A stretch of DNA of 64,000 nt from the NCBI RefSeq assembly GCF_024749285.1, contig NZ_CP087196.1:1426001-1490000 (forward strand), read 5' to 3'. A program made the position numbers and the translations under genes. Below are positions 17,262 through 27,996 of this stretch, piece after piece (position 1 is the stretch's first letter; every line of letters starts with the position of its first letter). This stretch comes from Pseudomonas sp. B21-015. Its GTDB lineage: Bacteria > Pseudomonadota > Gammaproteobacteria > Pseudomonadales > Pseudomonadaceae. Under the pieces are notes generated by a model. The model had not been told where the DNA came from. It made no database searches and saw nothing but the letters and a program-made list of their open reading frames with translations.

Positions 17262-18255
17262 AGGCATCCACCTGACGCTCGGCTTCGCTGAGCGCGTGTT
17301 CCAGTGCGGCGATCTGTTCGGCCGGCGCTTCGTTTGTTTGAGCCTTCTTGAGTTCGGCGCGGCGCATGGCCAACTGGATCTTCGCCCGTTTCAGTTCGGC
17401 ATCTTTCGCCGGAACAGGTGGCGCAGACACCACTGGTGCATGGCTTTCCAGTTGCGCCAGCGCCTGCTCGGCGGCTTCGAACTGCTGTTGCAGCACGATC
17501 AGCTGCGATTGCTGTTCGAAGGTCGGTGGATGCCCGAAAGCCTTGAGCGACTTGTTCAACTGCGCCCGACTCATCGCCAGATCGACCTTGGCCTTTTTCA
17601 GTGCCGCATCGGCATTGGCGGCCTTCTGTGCGCGGACGCGTTCGAGTGCAGCCTGAACCGGGTCGAGCGTCACTTCGCTGTGCTGCACGGCGCGTTGGGC
17701 CCGTGCCTGGCGTTCGGCGAGTTTCTGTTCCTCTTCGCGATGCAAGCGGGCATTGCGCTGTTCGAAACGGCGTCGCGCACGGTTGCGCTTGGCGGCCCGG
17801 GCCTGTTGTTCCTCCAGGCTGAACGCCAGCCCGCCGACAATCGGCAGCACCGTGGCCAGCGGTAACGGATGCATCTCGATGCAATCCACCGGGCAGGGCG
17901 CCACGCAGAGATCGCAACCGGTGCATTCGTCGACGATGACGGTGTGCATGAATTTCGCCGCGCCGACAATGGCGTCGACCGGGCAGGCCTGAATGCACTT
18001 GGTGCAGCCGATGCATTCGGCTTCGCGGATGTAAGCGATTTGCGCCGGTGCCGAGCCGCGACTGGTGTCCAGCTCCAGCACCGGCACTTTCAGCAGATCG
18101 GCCAGGGCCGCAATGGTTTCGCTGCCGCCCGGTGGGCACTTGTTGATCGGCTCGCCGCTGGCGATGCCTTCAGCATAGGGTTTGCATCCGGGATGGCCAC
18201 ACTTGCCACATTGGGTTTGCGGCAAGAGGGCGTCGATGCGTTGAATCAGACTCAT
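17248..18255 (-). CDS. rsxB: RnfB/RsxB-like iron-sulfur subunit, no membrane anchor, long repeated tail
   Basis: 335 residues, against about 190 in E. coli RsxB. It begins directly at the first cluster domain (CGKCGHPGC ... NKCPPGG) without the N-terminal transmembrane helix. Two [4Fe-4S] ferredoxin motifs follow ([12 protein letters not shown] and [12 protein letters not shown]), all cysteines intact. From about residue 165 a charged, helical tail begins. It contains [16 protein letters not shown] and two copies of a motif of the form DAxLK[KR]AK[VI]xLAMxRAxLxK. This Ala/Lys/Arg repeat style resembles the C-terminal tails of RnfC proteins. It overlaps rnfA and rnfD by a few bases. Confidence 0.85.
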   Translation of the reverse strand: MSLIQRIDALLPQTQCGKCGHPGCKPYAEGIASGEPINKCPPGGSETIAALADLLKVPVLELDTSRGSAPAQIAYIREAECIGCTKCIQACPVDAIVGAAKFMHTVIVDECTGCDLCVAPCPVDCIEMHPLPLATVLPIVGGLAFSLEEQQARAAKRNRARRRFEQRNARLHREEEQKLAERQARAQRAVQHSEVTLDPVQAALERVRAQKAANADAALKKAKVDLAMSRAQLNKSLKAFGHPPTFEQQSQLIVLQQQFEAAEQALAQLESHAPVVSAPPVPAKDAELKRAKIQLAMRRAELKKAQTNEAPAEQIAALEHALSEAERQVDAYATP

Positions 18256-18821
18256 GTTTTGATCAGCCCGCTGAATCCGAGAAAAATCACCGCAATCAAT
18301 CCGGCACCGATCAATTCGATCGGCAGGCCGCGAAAGGGCAGGGGGATATCGTTATCGAGTGTGCGCTGGCGCAAGTCGCTGAACAGACTCAGCACCAGCC
18401 AGAAACCCAGCCCGGCGCCGAGGCTCAGGGCTATGGCTTGGAAAATTCCCTTGTCGTCTTGAGCGTTGAGCAAGGTCAGCCCAAGCACGCCGGCATTCCC
18501 CAGCAGCAGGGGCCAGAGGCCATCGAATGAAAGCTTCGCCAATAACCGTGAAAGCAGCTTCAGCAGCGGACCAATCAGCAGAACGCTCAACGGCAGGAAC
18601 ACGAACAGACGCAGCGACGTCAGCCCCAACGGCACCAGTAACCAGTGGTAGAGCGCATAGCCAAGTGTGCCGACGATCAGCATCAGGCACGTCGTCGCGA
18701 TGCCCAGCGCGTGGACCTGCGGCCGCACGCTGGCCAACACCGGATCGACGCCCAGCGGCCAGTGCAACACGAGGTTGTTGATCAGGGCAGCGCTGACAAG
18801 CGTAAGAAGCAGTTCGGTCAT
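18252..18821 (-). CDS. rsxA: RnfA/RsxA-like membrane subunit, both cluster cysteines lost
   Basis: 189 residues from the ATG at 18821, with six hydrophobic segments; NqrE/RnfA family. Homology is plain: [25 protein letters not shown] and the C-terminal [25 protein letters not shown] align well with E. coli RsxA. However, the two cysteines that hold the intramembrane [2Fe-2S] cluster are missing: LGLCPFMG is LGVDPVLA here (Cys to Asp26), and TTNCAVLG is LGNAGVLG (Cys to Ala). First gene of the operon, with about 80 bases to the metG terminator for its own promoter. Confidence 0.85.
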   Translation of the reverse strand: MTELLLTLVSAALINNLVLHWPLGVDPVLASVRPQVHALGIATTCLMLIVGTLGYALYHWLLVPLGLTSLRLFVFLPLSVLLIGPLLKLLSRLLAKLSFDGLWPLLLGNAGVLGLTLLNAQDDKGIFQAIALSLGAGLGFWLVLSLFSDLRQRTLDNDIPLPFRGLPIELIGAGLIAVIFLGFSGLIKT

Positions 18822-18900
18822 GATCGTGCCGGCAAAAGGAGGCCTGTCTAACAAGGTTAGGCATTATCCGGCAAGGAGGGAGGGTGGGCCAGACATGAAA

Positions 18901-18933
18901 ATCCCACAGTCGCGCCGGGCACGACTGTGGGAT
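18901..18933 (-). terminator. Terminator of metG
   Basis: Perfect 12-base stem ATCCCACAGTCG / CGACTGTGGGAT followed on the minus strand by TTTTC, 18 bases after the metG stop and before rnfA. Confidence 0.8.
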
Positions 18934-18950
18934 CGGTTTACCGCAGAGCT

Positions 18951-21002
18951 TTACTTGATGCGCTGACCCGGCTTGGCGCCGCTGTCGGGGCTCAGTAGGT
19001 AGATTTCTTCACCGCCGGGGCCGGCCGCCATCACCATGCCTTCGGAGATCCCGAATTTCATTTTGCGGGGCTTGAGGTTGGCGATCATCATCGTCAGGCG
19101 ACCATTGAGCTTGGACGGGTCCGGGTAGGCGCTCTTGATGCCGGAGAACACGTTGCGTTGCTCATCACCGATGTCCAGGGTCAGGCGCAGCAGCTTGTCG
19201 GCACCTTCCACGGCTTCGGCCTTGACGATCAGCGCAACGCGCAGGTCTACAGCGGCAAAGGTGTCGAACTCGATCTCTGGCGACAACGGATCCTTGGCCA
19301 GTTCGCCGTTGCCGGCGGGTGCAGCTTCGCCGGTGTCGGTTGCGCTGGCGGTCAGGTCTTCTTTCGAGGCGTCGGTCATGGCTTGCACTTTTACCGGGTC
19401 GATGCGGGTCATCAGCGGTTTGAACTCGTTCAGCTGATGATTGCTGAGTAAGGTGGCGTGGTCGTTCCAGGTCAGCGGGGCGACATTCAGGAACGCCTCG
19501 GCATCGGCGGCCAGCAGCGGCAGCACCGGTTTGAGGAAAATCACCAGTTGGCGGAACAGGTTGATGCCCAAGGCGCAAATGGCCTGGACTTCATCCTGCT
19601 TGCCTTCCTGTTTGTTCAACGACCACGGCGCCTTGTCGGCGATCCAGGCGTTGGCGCGGTCGGCCAGGCCCATGATTTCGCGCATGGCACGTGCGAAGTC
19701 GCGAGCTTCATAGGCTTCGGCAATGCTTGGCGCTGCGGCCAGGAAGGCATCGGTCAGTTCCGGCGCGGCGTTGCCGGCTACCAGTACACCGGCGTTGCCT
19801 TTATGGATGAATCCGGCGCAACGGCTGGCGATGTTGACGACTTTGCCGACCAGGTCGGAGTTGACCTTCTGCACGAAGTCTTCGAGGTTCAGGTCCAGGT
19901 CGTCGACGCCACGGCTCAGCTTGGCGGCGTAGTAGTAGCGCAGGTATTCCGGCGACAGGTGATCCAGGTAAGTCCGGGCCTTGACGAATGTGCCGCGGGA
20001 CTTGGACATCTTCTGGCCGTTGACGGTCAGGTAGCCGTGTACGTTGATGCCGGTCGGTTTACGGAAACCCGCGCCTTCGAGCATCGCTGGCCAGAACAGG
20101 GCGTGGAAGTTGACGATGTCCTTGCCGATGAAATGGTACAGCTCGGCGGTGGAATCCTTGCCCCAGAACGCGTCGAAGTCCAGGTCCGGACGGCGGGCGC
20201 AGAGGTTCTTGAAACTGGCCATGTAGCCGATCGGCGCGTCCAGCCACACATAGAAGTATTTGCCCGGCTCGTCGGGAATCTCGAAGCCGAAGTACGGCGC
20301 GTCGCGGGAGATATCCCACTGTTGCAGGCCGGCATCCAGCCATTCGGCGATCTTGTTGGCCACGGCTTCTTGCAACGTGCCGCTGCGGGTCCAGGTTTGC
20401 AGCATTTCCTGGAAGTCTGGCAGTTTGAAGAAGAAGTGCTGGGAATCCTTGAGCACCGGCGTGGCACCGGAAATCGCCGACTTCGGATCTTTGAGGTCGG
20501 TCGGTGCATAGGTTGCGCCGCATTTTTCGCAGTTGTCACCGTACTGGTCTTCGGTGCCGCATTTCGGGCAGGTGCCCTTGATGAAGCGGTCGGCCAGGAA
20601 CATTTTCTTTTCCGGGTCGAAGTACTGAGTGATCGAACGCGTGGCGATGTGCCCGGCGTCGCGCAGCTTCAGGTAGATCTGGCTCGACAGCTCACGGTTT
20701 TCTTCGGCGTGAGTGGAGTGGAAGTTGTCGAAGTCCACCAGGAACTCGGCAAAGTCGGCGCTGTGTTCAGCCTGGACGTTGGCGATCAGTTGTTCCGGGG
20801 TGATGCCTTCCTTTTCCGCACGCAGCATGATGGCCGAACCGTGAGCGTCGTCGGCGCAGACATAAATGCATTGATTACCGCGATGCTTCTGGAAGCGCAC
20901 CCACATATCGGTCTGGATGTACTCCAGCATATGGCCGAGGTGGATCGAACCATTGGCATAGGGCAGGGCGCTGGTGACGAGGATCTTGCGTGGCTCGGAC
21001 AT
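18951..21002 (-). CDS. metG: Methionyl-tRNA synthetase
   Basis: 683 residues, class Ia synthetase charging tRNA(Met). The HIGH-type motif is in [15 protein letters not shown], and KMSKS in [11 protein letters not shown]. The zinc-binding insert carries two CxxC pairs ([18 protein letters not shown]). The C-terminal 110 residues ([21 protein letters not shown]) are the OB-fold tRNA-binding/dimerisation domain, so it is the long dimeric form. Divergent from apbC with a 368-base gap. Confidence 0.97.
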   Translation of the reverse strand: MSEPRKILVTSALPYANGSIHLGHMLEYIQTDMWVRFQKHRGNQCIYVCADDAHGSAIMLRAEKEGITPEQLIANVQAEHSADFAEFLVDFDNFHSTHAEENRELSSQIYLKLRDAGHIATRSITQYFDPEKKMFLADRFIKGTCPKCGTEDQYGDNCEKCGATYAPTDLKDPKSAISGATPVLKDSQHFFFKLPDFQEMLQTWTRSGTLQEAVANKIAEWLDAGLQQWDISRDAPYFGFEIPDEPGKYFYVWLDAPIGYMASFKNLCARRPDLDFDAFWGKDSTAELYHFIGKDIVNFHALFWPAMLEGAGFRKPTGINVHGYLTVNGQKMSKSRGTFVKARTYLDHLSPEYLRYYYAAKLSRGVDDLDLNLEDFVQKVNSDLVGKVVNIASRCAGFIHKGNAGVLVAGNAAPELTDAFLAAAPSIAEAYEARDFARAMREIMGLADRANAWIADKAPWSLNKQEGKQDEVQAICALGINLFRQLVIFLKPVLPLLAADAEAFLNVAPLTWNDHATLLSNHQLNEFKPLMTRIDPVKVQAMTDASKEDLTASATDTGEAAPAGNGELAKDPLSPEIEFDTFAAVDLRVALIVKAEAVEGADKLLRLTLDIGDEQRNVFSGIKSAYPDPSKLNGRLTMMIANLKPRKMKFGISEGMVMAAGPGGEEIYLLSPDSGAKPGQRIK

Positions 21003-21370
21003 GGGGCTCGGCTACTTGATGAAACGGAGGTCGGCCACTATAAAGCGCCGGCGCATATTTTTCACCCTTCGGGCCTGTTTCCGGATGCATCGACCCTGAA
21101 AAAAGGTGGTGATGAGTTTGCTGGGTGCAAGAGGGCTTTTGTGGCGAGGGAGCCTGCTCCCGCTGGGTGGCGAAGCCGCCCCACCCCCTGCAACCCGGTT
21201 CCGACAGAAGGATCGCGTCAACTGGATTACGACTGCTACGCAGTCGAGCGGGAGCAAGCTCCCTCGCCACAGGGATGTGTTTGCCACAAATCATCGTGGG
21301 GCATGCCGTCTATGATGTAGAACGGTTAGGATACCCGCCTGATTTTCCAGTCTTGCTATCGGAGTTGCCC
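21003..21370. other. Divergent metG / apbC intergenic region with REP element
   Basis: 368 bases without a gene. Apart from a family-B REP palindrome (21141-21270), I see only unremarkable promoter sequence. Confidence 0.6.
21141..21270. repeat. REP palindrome, family B
   Basis: Arms GTGGCGAGGGAGCCTGCTCC... (21141-21164) and the complementary copy at 21247-21270, with an unusually long spacer of about 80 bases. Confidence 0.8.
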
Positions 21371-22465
21371 ATGAGCGCCGTCAATCGCGCAGCGGTGGAA
21401 GCCGTCCTTCGTCAATACACCGACCCTTACCTGAACCAGGACCCGGTCAGCGCCGGGTGCGTGCGCAGCATCGATATTCAGGGTGATCGCGTCAGCGTTC
21501 AGCTGGAGCTCGGTTACGCCGCCGGTCTGTTCAAGAGTGGCTGGGCGCAGTTGCTGCAACTGGCCATCGAAGGCCTGGACGGCGTGGTCACCGCCCGTGT
21601 CGAGATCACCAGCGTGATCGCCGCGCACAAGGCCCAGGCGCAGATTCCAGGGCTGGCCAACGTCAAAAACGTCGTGGCCGTGGCGTCTGGCAAGGGCGGT
21701 GTGGGTAAATCCACCACGGCGGCCAACCTGGCCCTGGCGCTGGCTCGTGAAGGTGCCAAGGTCGGGATTCTCGACGCGGACATCTACGGTCCGAGCCAGG
21801 GCATCATGTTCGGCATCCCGGAAGGCACCCGTCCTCAGGTCAAGGATCAGAAATGGTTCATTCCGATCGAGTCCCATGGCGTCGAGGTGATGTCCATGGC
21901 CTTCCTGACCGACGACAACACGCCGATGGTCTGGCGCGGGCCGATGGTTTCCGGCGCGTTGTTGCAGCTGGTCACGCAAACGGCCTGGGGCGACCTGGAT
22001 TACCTGGTCATCGACATGCCACCAGGCACCGGCGACATCCAGCTGACCCTGGCGCAGAAAGTCCCGGTGGCCGGTGCGGTGATCGTGACCACGCCGCAGG
22101 ATCTGGCATTGCTGGACGCGCGCAAGGGCGTAGAAATGTTCCGCAAGGTCAACATTCCGGTGCTGGGCGTGGTCGAAAACATGGCCGTGCACATCTGCTC
22201 CAACTGCGGGCATGCCGAGCATCTGTTCGGTGAGGGCGGTGGTGTGAAGCTGGCCAATCAGTACGGTGTCGAACTGTTGGCTTCGTTGCCGCTGTCGATG
22301 CTGATCCGCGAACAGGCCGATGGCGGCAAGCCAACGGTGATCGCCGAGCCTGACAGCCAGATTGCGATGGTTTACCAGGAACTGGCCCGCCATGTCGGCG
22401 CACGGATTGTGTTGCAGGAAGCGGCAACGCCGGCGATGCCGAACATTACCGTCAGCGACGACTGA
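21371..22465 (+). CDS. apbC: Mrp/ApbC iron-sulfur cluster carrier ATPase
   Basis: 364 residues from the ATG at 21371, after GGAG. Residues 1-80 form a MIP18/DUF59 domain; the P-loop ATPase follows with the deviant Walker A ASGKGGVGKST. CSNCG supplies the CxxC that holds the bridging Fe-S cluster between subunits. Such proteins carry [4Fe-4S] clusters to apo-targets in the cytoplasm. The neighbour is metG, as in P. aeruginosa. The upstream open frame is REP-derived and not part of the gene. Confidence 0.94.
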   Translation: MSAVNRAAVEAVLRQYTDPYLNQDPVSAGCVRSIDIQGDRVSVQLELGYAAGLFKSGWAQLLQLAIEGLDGVVTARVEITSVIAAHKAQAQIPGLANVKNVVAVASGKGGVGKSTTAANLALALAREGAKVGILDADIYGPSQGIMFGIPEGTRPQVKDQKWFIPIESHGVEVMSMAFLTDDNTPMVWRGPMVSGALLQLVTQTAWGDLDYLVIDMPPGTGDIQLTLAQKVPVAGAVIVTTPQDLALLDARKGVEMFRKVNIPVLGVVENMAVHICSNCGHAEHLFGEGGGVKLANQYGVELLASLPLSMLIREQADGGKPTVIAEPDSQIAMVYQELARHVGARIVLQEAATPAMPNITVSDD

Positions 22466-22487
22466 TTCGCTGAAGAAATGCGATCCA

Positions 22488-22580
22488 ATGTGGGAGCGGG
22501 CCTGCTCGCGATAGCGATGTAACAGTCACCATCAATGGTGAGTGTTATGCCCTCATCGCGAGCAGGCTCGCTCCCACATT
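22488..22580. repeat. REP palindrome, family B
   Basis: Arms TGTGGGAGCGGGCCTGCTCG... at the left and its inverted copy at the right, between convergent apbC and the SDR gene. Confidence 0.85.
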
Positions 22581-22595
22581 TGTTTTGTGTTGACC

Positions 22596-23354
22596 CTAGA
22601 TCCGCAACCCGCCATCCAACTCCAGAATCCGACCGGTGTAGTAGTCGTTCTCGAAAATGTAGGCCGCCGACTGGGCGATTTCTTCGGGTTTGCCCATGCG
22701 CTTGAGCGGAATCCCGGAGGTCATTTTCTCCAGCGCTTCCGGCTTCATGCTCAGGGTCATTTCAGTTTCGATGAAGCCCGGCGCAATGCCCGCCACGCGA
22801 ATGCCGTAGCGCGCCAGTTCCTTGGCCCAGGTCACGGTCGCCGCGGCAACACCGGCCTTGGCGGCGGAGTAGTTGGTCTGGCCGACGTTGCCGGCGCGCG
22901 AAATCGACGAGATATTGATGATCGCGCCGCTGTTGTTCAGCTCGACCATTTTTGCCGCGACTTCGCGGGTGCACAGGAACACGCCGGTCAGATTGACGTC
23001 GATCACCGCCTGCCATTGGGCCAGGCTCATCTTGGTCATTTCGCCGTCCTTGACCTTCAGCAACAGGCCATCGCGCAGAATGCCGGCGTTGTTGATCAGG
23101 CCATGGATCGCACCGAAGTCGTCGGCCACCTGGGCGACCATGTGGGTCACTTGCTCTTCATCGGCGACGTTGCACAGGTAGGCACGGGCCTCGACACCCT
23201 TGGCTTTGCAAGCCGCGACGGCGGCGTCGAGTTTTTCCTGGTTCAGGTCCACCAGGGCCAGCTTGGCGCCACGACCTGCAAGATACTCGGCCATGGAACG
23301 GCCTAAACCCTGGCAACCGCCGGTGATAATGATTACTTTGTCAGTGAGTTGCAT
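22596..23354 (-). CDS. SDR-family oxidoreductase, FabG-like
   Basis: 252 residues from the ATG at 23354 ([11 protein letters not shown]); an ATG two codons upstream is equally possible, and the longer open frame beyond is non-coding. Rossmann motif TGGCQGLG near residues 11-18, NNAG at the end of beta-4, and the catalytic Ser-Tyr-Lys set (ISSIS, YSAAK) are complete. The C-terminal [21 protein letters not shown] and GRILELDGG are typical for 3-oxoacyl-ACP reductase-like NADP(H) enzymes. Not necessarily the fatty-acid FabG, since it is not in a fab operon. Divergent from the HugZ-like gene. Confidence 0.85.
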   Translation of the reverse strand: MQLTDKVIIITGGCQGLGRSMAEYLAGRGAKLALVDLNQEKLDAAVAACKAKGVEARAYLCNVADEEQVTHMVAQVADDFGAIHGLINNAGILRDGLLLKVKDGEMTKMSLAQWQAVIDVNLTGVFLCTREVAAKMVELNNSGAIINISSISRAGNVGQTNYSAAKAGVAAATVTWAKELARYGIRVAGIAPGFIETEMTLSMKPEALEKMTSGIPLKRMGKPEEIAQSAAYIFENDYYTGRILELDGGLRI

Positions 23355-23519
23355 TCGCATAGCCCCATAGCCGATCGGAGTGTTTCTCCTTCTAGAGGGC
23401 CTCTCGATCTGAGCCTGATGTGGCCTGGCTGCACATGAGAACTGCCCCTGTGGCGTACTGGAACTTTCACCCAGACGCCTGTCCGTTTTTTCGACGGAAT
23501 CTATATAAGGAGTCATAAA

Positions 23520-24251
23520 TTGAGCGTTGTAGTGGCTAAGCATGCCCGAGAATTGCTTCTCAAGGAATACCGTGGAGTGCTCTCGACACACTCCAAAGCG
23601 ATGCCCGGTTTCCCGTTTGGCTCCGTGGTTCCGTACTGTCTGGACGAACAGGGCCGTCCGCTGATCCTTATCAGCCGCATCGCTCAGCACACTCACAATC
23701 TGCAGAAAGACCCTAAATGCTCCCTGCTGGTGGGTGAACGCGAGGCCGAAGACGTACAAGCCGTTGGTCGCCTGACTTACCTGGCGGAAGCGGAAAAGCT
23801 CGAAGACGCGGCAGCCATCGAAGCGGCCGCCGAGCGTTACTACCGCTACTTCCCGGATTCGCAGAACTATCACAAGGCCCATGATTTCGATTTCTGGGTG
23901 CTTAAACCGGTACGTCACCGTTACATCGGTGGCTTCGGCGCAATTCACTGGGTCGATCAGCTGACCCTCGCCAACCCATTCGTTGGCAAGGCCGAAACGA
24001 GCATGGTCGAGCACATGAATGCCGATCACGCCAAAGCCATCGCCCACTATGTCGAGCTGGCAGGCCTGCCGAAAACCGCTCCGGCGCAATTGGCCGGCAT
24101 CGACACCGAAGGCATGCACTTGCGCATCGGTCAGGGACTTTACTGGCTACCGTTCCAAGCGCCCTGTAATACGCCGACACAAGTCCGGGAAGCCTTGGTT
24201 TTCCTGGCTCACGCCGAGCATTGGCCGAAAAATGAAGTGGCCGATGCTTGA
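23520..24251 (+). CDS. HugZ-like split-barrel FMN/heme protein
   Basis: 243 residues from a TTG start preceded by AAGGAG. The N-terminal 150 residues are the pyridoxamine-phosphate-oxidase-type split barrel ([36 protein letters not shown]). The C-terminal DUF2470/HugZ domain shows [14 protein letters not shown]. Members include heme-degrading enzymes of Helicobacter (HugZ) and proteins of unknown role. The N-terminal barrel lacks clear FMN-phosphate residues that I can confirm, so heme binding or utilisation is possible but not shown. It sits upstream of fxsA-groESL, as in P. aeruginosa. Confidence 0.8.
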   Translation: MSVVVAKHARELLLKEYRGVLSTHSKAMPGFPFGSVVPYCLDEQGRPLILISRIAQHTHNLQKDPKCSLLVGEREAEDVQAVGRLTYLAEAEKLEDAAAIEAAAERYYRYFPDSQNYHKAHDFDFWVLKPVRHRYIGGFGAIHWVDQLTLANPFVGKAETSMVEHMNADHAKAIAHYVELAGLPKTAPAQLAGIDTEGMHLRIGQGLYWLPFQAPCNTPTQVREALVFLAHAEHWPKNEVADA

Positions 24252-24317
24252 ATTCACGAAACGGCGACGTCATCTAAGGAACACTGGCAAGGCATTCTTG
24301 CGTTGAGGAACCATTTG

Positions 24318-24794
24318 ATGCGCCCTTTTTTGTTGCTCTTTGTACTGTTCTCGGTGTTGGAGCTGTTCGTATTCGTCAAGGTCAGCGGGGCTATCGGGTT
24401 TTTCCCGGCCCTGCTGCTGATCATTCTCGGCTCGATGCTCGGCATGTTCGTGCTGCGTATCGCCGGTTTGGCTACTGCGCTACGCGCCCGTGAAAGTCTG
24501 AGCCGCGGCGAGTTGCCGGCCCAGACCATGCTGGAAGGTCTGATGCTGGCCCTGGCTGGCGGTCTGTTGATCCTGCCGGGCTTCGTCACCGACGTGCTGG
24601 GTCTGATCATGTTGCTGCCGATTTCTCGTCGACTGCTGGCCAACAAAATGCGCCAGCGCGCCGAGGAACAAGCGATGCGTCAGCGCGCGTTCGCCGATGA
24701 CCTTCAGCCACGGGGCGGTCCTGCTCCACGCCAGCCGCTGGGCCGTGAGCCCAACGTGATCGAAGGCGAGTTCGAACACCGCGACTCCAAGTAA
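24318..24794 (+). CDS. fxsA: FxsA family cytoplasmic membrane protein
   Basis: 158 residues from the ATG at 24318, after TGAGGA; a TTG at 24303 is in frame. Three hydrophobic segments (PFLLLFVLFSVLELFVFV, GFFPALLLIILGSMLGMFVL, LEGLMLALAGGLLILPGFV) precede a charged cytoplasmic tail (KMRQRAEEQAMRQRAFADD). FxsA of E. coli reduces F exclusion of phage T7; the normal role is unknown. The gene stands directly upstream of groES in many proteobacteria. Confidence 0.92.
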   Translation: MRPFLLLFVLFSVLELFVFVKVSGAIGFFPALLLIILGSMLGMFVLRIAGLATALRARESLSRGELPAQTMLEGLMLALAGGLLILPGFVTDVLGLIMLLPISRRLLANKMRQRAEEQAMRQRAFADDLQPRGGPAPRQPLGREPNVIEGEFEHRDSK

Positions 24795-24805
24795 CGCTTC
24801 CATCG

Positions 24806-24836
24806 ACACGGCACCTTCGGGTGCCGTGTTCGTTTT
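24806..24836 (+). terminator. Terminator of fxsA
   Basis: Stem ACACGGCACC / GGTGCCGTGT with a stable TTCG tetraloop, then TCGTTTTC. Confidence 0.85.
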
Positions 24837-24871
24837 CAGGGCATCGAGGTAAAAAATATTCGTTCACTGCC

Positions 24872-24897
24872 CTTGAAATAAGCTCATGCGCCCTTAT
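24872..24897 (+). promoter_or_regulatory. Heat-shock (sigma-32) promoter of groESL
   Basis: CTTGAA at 24872-24877, 13-base spacer, then CCCTTAT at 24891-24897. This fits the RpoH pattern CTTGAA-N13..17-CCCATT with one or two deviations, 145 bases upstream of groES. No CIRCE inverted repeat was seen. Confidence 0.7.
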
Positions 24898-25041
24898 GTA
24901 ACGGTCACCGCAAGGTTGCTGGCGATTACGCCAGACAGACTTCCGCGGTTCGCTTGACGAACCGCACCCGGCACCGCCGGATTTGTTAAACCCGCCGGGA
25001 CTACACCGGCCGATGAAAACCACAATTAGGAGAGATCGACA

Positions 25042-25335
25042 ATGAAGCTTCGTCCTCTGCATGACCGCGTCGTCGTCCGTCGCAGCGAAGAAGAAAAGAA
25101 AACCGCTGGCGGTATCGTCCTGCCAGGTTCGGCTGCTGAAAAGCCAAACCAGGGTGAAGTCCTCGCCGTAGGCCCAGGCAAAGCACTGGACAACGGTGAA
25201 GTGCGTGCGCTGGCCGTGAAAGTGGGTGACAAGGTTGTGTTCGGCCCTTACTCCGGCAGCAACACTGTGAAAGTCGACGGCGAAGACCTGCTGGTCATTG
25301 GCGAGAGCGAAATCCTCGCAGTAATCGAAGGCTGA
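25042..25335 (+). CDS. groES: Co-chaperonin GroES
   Basis: 97 residues. [31 protein letters not shown] is the typical N-terminus, and the mobile loop that binds GroEL lies in [14 protein letters not shown]. The heptamer caps GroEL during ATP-driven folding. An AGGAGAG ribosome-binding site precedes the ATG. First gene of groESL under the sigma-32-like promoter. Confidence 0.98.
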   Translation: MKLRPLHDRVVVRRSEEEKKTAGGIVLPGSAAEKPNQGEVLAVGPGKALDNGEVRALAVKVGDKVVFGPYSGSNTVKVDGEDLLVIGESEILAVIEG

Positions 25336-25372
25336 TTCCCCGCTCATTTTCCCGCTACTACAAAGTATTTAA

Positions 25373-27028
<1,656 letters not shown>

Positions 27029-27043
27029 GCCAGCCTTACCCCT

Positions 27044-27085
27044 ATAAAAAAGCCCCGCCTGTGCTAAGCAGGCGGGGCTTTTTAT
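27044..27085 (+). terminator. Terminator of groESL
   Basis: Stem AGCCCCGCCTG / CAGGCGGGGCT followed by TTTTTATT, 20 bases after groEL. Confidence 0.9.
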
Positions 27086-27122
27086 TGCCTTCATTTTGCT
27101 AGGTCTGGAGACCGAGTCGCGG

Positions 27123-27192
27123 CCATCGCGGGCAAGCCACGCTCCCACAGTCGATTGCATTGAACCTGTGGGAGCGGGCTTGCCCGCGATGG
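27123..27192. repeat. REP palindrome, family B
   Basis: Arms CATCGCGGGCAAGCC... and the inverted copy ending GCCCGCGATGG, between convergent groEL and the PAP2 gene. Confidence 0.85.
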
Positions 27193-27199
27193 CGTCGGC

Positions 27200-27943
27200 T
27201 CAGACGCTGACCGGTTCTGCCTCGCTCACCCGTTCAGCCTTGGAAGCCGGTCGATAGAGGATGTAGTAATACGCCCCCAGACAAATCAGCCAGCAGAAAA
27301 TCGCCGTCCACACGTTGTGCGAGAAGAAGTGCGCGCCTTGCATCATCCGGCTGATGGAAAACACCGAGCCCAACGCGAAGGCGACGACAAACGCCTTGCG
27401 GGCCAGCCGTGGACGACGGTCACGCAGGACGAAGAACAGCGCAAACAACGTGAAGCCGGTCGCTGCATGACCGCCTGGCCAGCAGCGGCCCGGCTTGTCG
27501 GTGTGCGGACGAGGGCTGAGCAATTCGCTGTAGGTTTCGTGCCCGCCAAATTGTTCCAGGCTCCATGGGCATTGCACCGCCGTCACCGCCTTGACCGGGG
27601 TGACAAAGGAGGTTGCCAGCGCCAGGGACAGCACCAGGCAGCCCAGTTCCCGTTTGAACGGTTTGAGCCTGTCCATGAAAAAGGAGCCGATGAAGCCCAG
27701 GATGGCGAACACCGAAAAGGCGATGACCACTTGCTTGGCCCGGTCATGCAGGATGTTTTCCAGGAAGTAACTGTGCCGCCCGATGAATGCCCCGGCGACC
27801 GGGTCATAGAACAGCTTGGCAAGGTCCATGTCCAGGGACGTCAGTTCGAGCAACAGCAGGGTGATCGCCGCAATGGCGGGCACTCCCAGGCACAGCCAGA
27901 CATTCAGCGGCCTGGAGACGGGACGGACAGCGGTTGATGACAT
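27200..27943 (-). CDS. PAP2-family membrane phosphatase
   Basis: 247 residues from the ATG at 27943. Five or six hydrophobic segments carry the PAP2 motifs CWPGGHAATGF (PSGH type, catalytic His) and SRMMQGAHFFSHNVW (SR-x5-H). The arrangement resembles inner-membrane lipid A phosphatases (LpxE-like) and undecaprenyl-pyrophosphate phosphatases, acting on the periplasmic face. The exact lipid is not known. It follows the LTA-synthase-like gene on the same strand with a 53-base gap, so the two are probably an envelope-modification operon under ColR influence. Confidence 0.82.
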   Translation of the reverse strand: MSSTAVRPVSRPLNVWLCLGVPAIAAITLLLLELTSLDMDLAKLFYDPVAGAFIGRHSYFLENILHDRAKQVVIAFSVFAILGFIGSFFMDRLKPFKRELGCLVLSLALATSFVTPVKAVTAVQCPWSLEQFGGHETYSELLSPRPHTDKPGRCWPGGHAATGFTLFALFFVLRDRRPRLARKAFVVAFALGSVFSISRMMQGAHFFSHNVWTAIFCWLICLGAYYYILYRPASKAERVSEAEPVSV

Positions 27944-27996
27944 GGTGGATCCTGAAGAATGGAAAAGCCCCGGGGCATCAGCCCGGGGCCATTCTG

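Noticed and set aside
19458..21320. 620-codon plus-strand open frame
   Set aside because: Antisense shadow of metG; high-GC codon structure keeps the opposite frame open.
24841..25041. Search for a CIRCE/HrcA operator before groES
   Set aside because: No TTAGCACTC-N9-GAGTGCTAA-type repeat is present; the sigma-32-type promoter is enough to explain heat-shock control.
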